Source: Clostridiaceae bacterium (GTDB lineage Bacteria > Bacillota > Clostridia > DSM-8532). Taken from it: DNA of 45,148 bases. Both the position numbers and the translations under genes were made by a program. This document shows positions 42,786 through 45,148 of this stretch, in pieces. A model generated the notes under the pieces. That model did not search any database and was not told where the DNA came from. It saw only the letters and a list, made by a program, of their open reading frames with translations. Position 1 is the first letter of the stretch, and the number at the start of each line of letters is the position of its first letter. The stretch spans positions 1 through 45,148 of the forward strand of contig JAAYLX010000052.1 of NCBI GenBank assembly GCA_012521705.1, given 5' to 3'.

Positions 42786-42814
42786 GGCGCGGACTGATAC
42801 CTGCGCCTTTCATT
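42786..42814 (+). terminator. Terminator of the GldA-to-DUF4340 operon
   Basis: GGCGCGG and CCTGCGCC form a stem with one bulged T and a 7-base loop, followed by TTTCATTTAT. Moderate terminator. Confidence 0.6.
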
Positions 42815-42894
42815 TATCCAGATATTTACACAAAAATTGCTTAAAAAGCGGTTTTGAGGGAAAAACATTCAAAATTATATATGGATTTTGTATA

Positions 42895-42910
42895 CAAAAT
42901 AAGCTGATTT
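42895..42910 (+). promoter_or_regulatory. 16-bp perfect palindrome upstream of the hydrogenase promoter
   Basis: ATTTTGTATACAAAAT is a perfect palindrome centred 22 bases before the -35 of the promoter at 42924. The core TTGTATACAA resembles GntR/FadR-type operators; it does not match the Rex consensus (TTGTTAA-N4-TTAACAA) expected for a redox-regulated hydrogenase. The position suits an activator. Confidence 0.6.
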
Positions 42911-42923
42911 TTATTGAATCCTA

Positions 42924-42952
42924 TTATACTATGTGATATAATTAACAGGGAA
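42924..42952 (+). promoter_or_regulatory. Sigma-A promoter for the hydrogenase operon
   Basis: TTGAAT and TATAAT separated by 17 bases, with an 78-base leader before the NuoE-like ATG. Confidence 0.8.
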
Positions 42953-43030
42953 AATTGTTAAGTCTTTAACAAAAAGCCTTAGACAAGTAATTAATTGATT
43001 TAAAAATAAACAAAACAGGAGGTCATTTCA

Positions 43031-43537
43031 ATGAGTTGCGGTTGCTGCTGTACTGACAATAAGGCACAAGAACTGGAAAAAATCATCGCAAAGTACAAAG
43101 ATACCCGTGGCGCCCTGATTCCCGTACTCCATGAGGCTCAGGAGTTATATGGTTATCTGCCGTTAAGTGTTCAGAAGAAAATTGCTGAAGGTCTTAATAT
43201 GTCCCTTGCAGAAGTCTATGGCGTAGTAACATTTTACGCTCAGTTCTCTCTGTATCCAAAGGGAAAATATAAGATCAATGTTTGCCTTGGAACTGCCTGC
43301 TATGTAAAGGGATCCGGTCAGATCTTCGACAAGATTTCTGAAATCCTGAAAATTAAGAATGGTGAATGCACTCCTGACGGCTTGTTCTCACTGGATGCAT
43401 GCCGTTGCGTTGGTGCATGTGGACTTGCCCCGGTATTGATGATTAATGAGGAAGTCTACGGAAGACTTACCGTAGAAGATGTTCCGGGAATTATCCAAAA
43501 ATATATGGACAAGGAAGCTGAACTGAGCAAGGCATGA
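43031..43537 (+). CDS. hydC: NuoE-like [2Fe-2S] subunit of NAD-linked [FeFe]-hydrogenase (HydC type)
   Basis: 168 residues, thioredoxin-fold. The 2Fe-2S ligands are Cys85 and Cys90 (CLGTACYVKG) and Cys126 and Cys130 (CVGACGLAP), with an extra Cys124. The N-terminal domain is YKDTRGALIPVLHEAQELYG and EVYGVVTFYAQF. An unusual N-terminal Cys cluster (MSCGCCC) could bind a metal or nothing. Acts in electron-bifurcating hydrogenases with NuoF-like HydB and a hydrogenase subunit HydA that lies beyond the window. GGAGGTC is 7-8 bases before the ATG. It opens the operon; the stop overlaps the next start as ATGA. A Complex I subunit is unlikely because no other nuo genes follow so far. Confidence 0.9.
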   Translation: MSCGCCCTDNKAQELEKIIAKYKDTRGALIPVLHEAQELYGYLPLSVQKKIAEGLNMSLAEVYGVVTFYAQFSLYPKGKYKINVCLGTACYVKGSGQIFDKISEILKIKNGECTPDGLFSLDACRCVGACGLAPVLMINEEVYGRLTVEDVPGIIQKYMDKEAELSKA

Positions 43538-44130
43538 AAGATATTTCACTGCATTTGATGGATATTGTGCAGAATTCAATTTCTGCGGGAGCGGACAAGA
43601 TTATACTGAGAATATGGGTTGAACCCAAGCAGGATACATATCAGGAGAATTCAGCAAAAATATCCTACAATCTTTGTTGTGAAATTATTGACAATGGCCG
43701 GGGAATGGAGCCGGAATTCGCAAAAAAAGCGGCTGATCCTTTTAAGACCACCAGAAAGACAAGAAACATAGGAATGGGGCTTCCCCTGTTAAAACTTTCA
43801 GCCGAGATGGCAGGCGGGGAACTTATTCTTGAATCTGAACTCAATAAAGGAACAAGAATAAAAGCTTTTTTTGATGTCGACAGTATTGACAGGATACCCC
43901 TTGGAGATGTTGCATCAACTGTCAAAATGCTGGTGATGGCTAACCCGGACATAACATGGAATATCTGGTTTTCTTCATCCGGTGAAGAGTTTGAACTTGA
44001 TACTGATGAAATCAAAAAAGAACTGGAAGATATTCCGCTGAACAATAATGCAGTTCTGGACTGGATTGAAAAAACTGTTAACGATGGAATAAGAAAAGTA
44101 TTTGGAGGTGTCTTGGATGAAGTCCGTTGA
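43534..44130 (+). CDS. Lone HATPase (histidine-kinase ATP-binding fold) protein in the hydrogenase operon
   Basis: 198 residues. The GHKL ATP-binding domain fills the first 115: N-box DIVQNSISAGA (10-20), G1 DNGRGM (53-58), and G2 GMGLPLLKL (80-88). There is no DHp/His phosphoacceptor domain, sensor or membrane segment, so it cannot be a standard sensor kinase. The C-terminal 80 residues (VASTVKMLVMANPDITWNIW onward) are not recognised and may be a binding domain. It overlaps the NuoE-like gene by 4 bases and the ferredoxin-like gene by 14. As I recall, related clostridial hydrogenase operons carry such a gene at this place, but its role is not established. Confidence 0.85.
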   Translation: MKDISLHLMDIVQNSISAGADKIILRIWVEPKQDTYQENSAKISYNLCCEIIDNGRGMEPEFAKKAADPFKTTRKTRNIGMGLPLLKLSAEMAGGELILESELNKGTRIKAFFDVDSIDRIPLGDVASTVKMLVMANPDITWNIWFSSSGEEFELDTDEIKKELEDIPLNNNAVLDWIEKTVNDGIRKVFGGVLDEVR

Positions 44131-44485
44131 AGAGTTAAAGGCCCTACGTGAAAAAGCCCTTAAGGAATTGTCTATCCGCGATAATGAAAACAAGACAAGA
44201 ATTGTAGTTGGTATGGCAACATGCGGTATCGCTGCAGGCGCAAAACCTGTAATGAATGCCTTTGTTGAGGAAGTTGCCAAAAGAAATATTCAGGATGTTA
44301 CTGTAACCATGACCGGGTGCGTAGGAATCTGCCGCCTCGAGCCCATTGCAGATGTTATAGACAGTAACGGTGAAAAGACAACTTACGTTAAATTAACTCC
44401 TGAAAAAGCCAGGAGAATTGTGGCAGAACATATAGTCAACAAGAAACCCGTAATCGAATATACAATCGGTGCGGCTGAGAAATAA
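44117..44485 (+). CDS. Thioredoxin-fold [2Fe-2S] ferredoxin-like protein
   Basis: 122 residues. The fold is that of NuoE C-terminal/thin ferredoxins: VVGMATCGIAAGAKPVMNAF, VTVTMTGCVGICRLEPIADV. Only three Cys are visible, at 36, 68 and 72, where four would ligate a 2Fe-2S cluster. The CGIAAGA form appears to be family-typical, so the fourth ligand may be a non-Cys residue or a partner, or no cluster is bound. I chose the ATG at 44117 because GGAGGTG lies 6 bases upstream; an ATG at 44102 lies before that SD. It overlaps the HATPase gene by 14 bases, and the NuoF-like gene follows after 15 bases. Confidence 0.85.
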   Translation: MKSVEELKALREKALKELSIRDNENKTRIVVGMATCGIAAGAKPVMNAFVEEVAKRNIQDVTVTMTGCVGICRLEPIADVIDSNGEKTTYVKLTPEKARRIVAEHIVNKKPVIEYTIGAAEK

Positions 44486-44500
44486 GGAGGTCAGAATAAT

Positions 44501-45148
44501 ATGATTTACAGATCACATATCCTTATATGTAATGGTACCGGTTGTGTTTCTTCCAAATCACCCGACATAATGGCAAAATTAGAGGAACTGTTGGAAGCCA
44601 ACGGTATAGCTAATGAAGTAAAGATCATAAAAACTGGTTGTTTCGGACTTTGCGAAAAAGGTCCTATCATGGTTATTTACCCTGAAGGTGCTACATACTG
44701 CCATGTTTCTCCCGACGATGTTGAGGAGATAGTAAATGAGCACCTTATTAAAGGACGTATAGTAAAACGTCTTCTACTGGGTGATACAGAAGTTGAAGAT
44801 GTTTCCAAATCCAAGGACAATATCGGATTTTTCGCAAAACAGGTACGTGTTGCCCTTCGTAACTGCGGTAACATAAACCCTGAAAATATTGACGAGTACA
44901 TAGCACATGACGGTTATGCAGCGCTTGCCAAAGCAGTTACCGAAATGACTCCAGCAGAAGTTATTGACGTAGTAACAAAATCCGGTCTTCGTGGCCGCGG
45001 TGGTGCAGGATTCCCGACAGGTCTCAAATGGAAATTTGCTGCACAGGAAGTCAACGAACAGAAATATGTATGCTGTAACGCAGACGAAGGTGACCCGGGC
45101 GCATTCATGGACAGATCAGTTCTTGAAGGTGACCCCCACTCTGTAATA
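44501..45148 (+). CDS. hydB: NuoF-like FMN/Fe-S subunit of NAD-linked [FeFe]-hydrogenase (HydB type), 3' end cut by window
   Basis: 216 codons, open to the window end; the full protein is expected to be about 600 residues. The N-terminal 85 residues are a thioredoxin-fold [2Fe-2S] domain with Cys10, Cys15, Cys47 and Cys51 (CNGTGC, CFGLC). Then comes the NuoF core: the FMN loop [15 protein letters not shown] (163-177) and [15 protein letters not shown] (191-205), which binds NADH/FMN. It oxidises NADH in HydABC-type complexes. AAGGAGG lies 8-9 bases before the ATG. It follows the ferredoxin-like gene in the same operon. hydA with the H-cluster should follow outside the window. Confidence 0.94.
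   Translation, partial: MIYRSHILICNGTGCVSSKSPDIMAKLEELLEANGIANEVKIIKTGCFGLCEKGPIMVIYPEGATYCHVSPDDVEEIVNEHLIKGRIVKRLLLGDTEVEDVSKSKDNIGFFAKQVRVALRNCGNINPENIDEYIAHDGYAALAKAVTEMTPAEVIDVVTKSGLRGRGGAGFPTGLKWKFAAQEVNEQKYVCCNADEGDPGAFMDRSVLEGDPHSVI

Noticed and set aside
43031..45148. Respiratory Complex I (nuo) operon
   Set aside because: The NuoE- and NuoF-like genes are separated by an HATPase and a short ferredoxin, as in bifurcating hydrogenases; no other Nuo subunit is seen.
1..45148. Insertion sequence, prophage or tRNA gene
   Set aside because: I found no transposase, integrase, phage structural gene, terminal inverted repeats or cloverleaf in either strand by eye.

Overview
The window looks like chromosomal DNA of a low-to-moderate-GC anaerobic Gram-positive (Bacillota, Clostridia). 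The signs are single-chain pyruvate:ferredoxin oxidoreductase, the start of a NAD-linked [FeFe]-hydrogenase operon, a Spo0E-like protein (spore former), an isoleucine T-box, an RF2 gene with the classic +1 frameshift, and strong GGAGG ribosome binding sites. The gene content would suit the Acetivibrio/Ruminiclostridium (clostridial cluster III) group. That placement is inference, not a database match. I see no rRNA, tRNA, insertion sequence, prophage or CRISPR array.

Layout. (1) 1-1.8 kb: an RpiR-type sugar-phosphate regulator followed by wreckage of a pentose pathway. An FGGY kinase lacks its N-terminus and C-terminal half and runs straight into the 3' part of rpiB. (2) 1.9-4.4 kb: purine nucleoside phosphorylase (deoD), a split chromate-type transporter whose second half seems to start at an AUA codon, and a 55-residue DUF3787-type protein. 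(3) 4.4-7.9 kb, minus strand: the 1175-residue PFOR. (4) 8.2-13.7 kb: ABC exporter, B12-binding radical SAM protein, and the XpaC-TelA pair. (5) 13.8-17.9 kb: ylmH and T-box-controlled ileS. (6) 18.1-22.8 kb: an orphan tandem ABC ATPase of RbsA type with its ATPase motifs eroded, then three tandem M42 aminopeptidase paralogues.

(7) 23.0-25.7 kb: a cytosolic CBM25-like starch/glycogen-binding protein, a second DUF3787-type protein, glycogen synthase, and a small Gly/Cys-rich membrane protein; glycogen/maltodextrin phosphorylase follows at 31.2-33.7 kb. (8) 25.7-31 kb: a two-gene ThrE-type exporter, a small Cys protein, prfB, ridA, a Cys-rich mini-protein, and a DacF-like protein that has lost all three penicillin-binding motifs. 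(9) 34.3-38.1 kb: a DivIVA-like coiled-coil protein, an Lrp/AsnC regulator coupled to an aminotransferase, a Spo0E-like mini-gene missed by simple ORF calling, and fabI with a large inverted repeat at its promoter. (10) 38.2-42.7 kb: a four-gene GldA/GldF/GldG/DUF4340 ABC operon. (11) 43.0 kb to the end: the hydrogenase operon (NuoE-like subunit, lone HATPase protein, thioredoxin-fold ferredoxin, NuoF-like subunit cut by the window edge).

Functionally, PFOR makes reduced ferredoxin and the hydrogenase operon would reoxidise ferredoxin and NADH to H2. glgA, glgP and the CBM protein form a storage-glucan module. The most notable items are proteins that keep a fold but have lost catalytic motifs (tandem ABC ATPase, DacF homologue), the sensor-less HATPase in the hydrogenase operon, the two divergent DUF3787 mini-proteins, and several strong unassigned operators (upstream of fabI, of the hydrogenase operon and of the lrp gene).
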